Origin: Cyanobacteria bacterium UBA1186
GTDB taxonomy: Bacteria > Cyanobacteriota > Vampirovibrionia > Gastranaerophilales > Gastranaerophilaceae
Direction: 5' to 3'
Assembly: GCA_002309875.1 (NCBI GenBank)
Contig: DBYM01000074.1
Coordinates: 1 to 6,992 of the forward strand
DNA: 6,992 nucleotides
In this document: piece after piece, positions 6,925 to 6,992 of the stretch
Layout: every line of letters begins with the position of its first letter
Numbering within the stretch: position 1 is the stretch's first letter
Notes under the pieces: generated by a model
The model's input: the letters and a program-made list of their open reading frames with translations, nothing else
Told to the model about the DNA's origin: nothing
Databases searched by the model: none
Translations under genes and position numbers: made by a program

Positions 6925-6935
6925 ATTATACATTA

Positions 6936-6964
6936 ATTAAAACTTAAAATCCGAGCCGTGTCAA
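6936..6964 (-). promoter_or_regulatory. sigma-70 type promoter for smc-scpA-scpB-protease
   Basis: TTGACA (6964-6959, 6 of 6) and TTTAAT (6941-6936, 5 of 6) are spaced by exactly 17 bp, predicting a start near 6929 and a leader of about 44 nt. A perfect TATAAT (6930-6925) lies just downstream but has no good -35 at 16-18 bp, so it may be a secondary start or chance in A/T-rich DNA. Confidence 0.7.
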
Positions 6965-6984
6965 ACACTTAACATTAAAGGATA

Positions 6985-6992
6985 GGGGGGGG
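6985..6992. other. Run of eight G at the window end
   Basis: Eight consecutive G close the window inside otherwise A/T-rich sequence. Such a tail at a sequence edge fits the poly-G artefact of two-colour short-read chemistry at a contig end, but a genuine homopolymer continuing outside the window cannot be excluded. Confidence 0.5.

Noticed and set aside
6911..6940. Divergent plus-strand promoter beginning TTGACA (6911-6916)
   Set aside because: At 16-18 bp spacing the -10 options (TTAATT, TAATTA, AATTAA) are poor, and the hexamer is largely explained as part of the inverted repeat in the smc leader.
1..6992. CRISPR arrays, tRNA genes, insertion sequences, prophage or defence genes
   Set aside because: None were seen on either strand. 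Almost all of the window is occupied by intact housekeeping genes, and no regularly spaced repeats or transposase-like frames are present.

Overview
This is an A/T-rich bacterial window in which every convincing gene lies on the minus strand. Reading in the direction of transcription (high to low coordinates) the order is smc, scpA, scpB, a secreted or membrane-anchored matrixin-like zinc metalloprotease with TPR repeats, then rpmI (L35) and the first 31 complete codons of rplT (L20), which runs off the window at position 1. The standard genetic code fits throughout.

The organism looks like a low-GC relative of the cyanobacteria, most plausibly the non-photosynthetic Melainabacteria/Vampirovibrionia (gut Gastranaerophilales type). 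The clues are the L20 start (MRIKRGNV, then KKILKLAKGF), the ScpA N-terminal segment (GKIDPWNVDIV in place of the EGPLDLLL motif of Firmicutes ScpA), and rpmI-rplT without infC directly upstream. This is inference from remembered family sequences, not from a search.

Positions 6992-1918 carry the whole bacterial condensin: SMC (1167 aa, full-length and with all ATPase motifs), the kleisin ScpA and the KITE subunit ScpB. A good sigma-70 promoter sits upstream of smc, and a 6-bp inverted repeat follows its predicted start site. scpA begins 59-65 bp after smc, scpB overlaps scpA by 26 bp, and the protease gene overlaps scpB by 14 bp. The protease is therefore probably co-transcribed and translationally coupled with the condensin genes, although its predicted location (outside the cytoplasmic membrane) differs from theirs.

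Positions 452-1 form a second unit. A promoter abutting the protease stop codon drives a leader of about 100 nt with a possible bulged stem-loop, followed by rpmI and rplT. The leader is a candidate L20 autoregulatory site. No intrinsic terminator is visible between the protease gene and this promoter.

Most of the window is ordinary housekeeping sequence. The points worth a second look are the protease fused into the condensin operon, its zinc motif with shifted third-ligand spacing, the rpmI leader, and the acidic additions to ScpA. The window ends in eight G residues, which may be a contig-end artefact.
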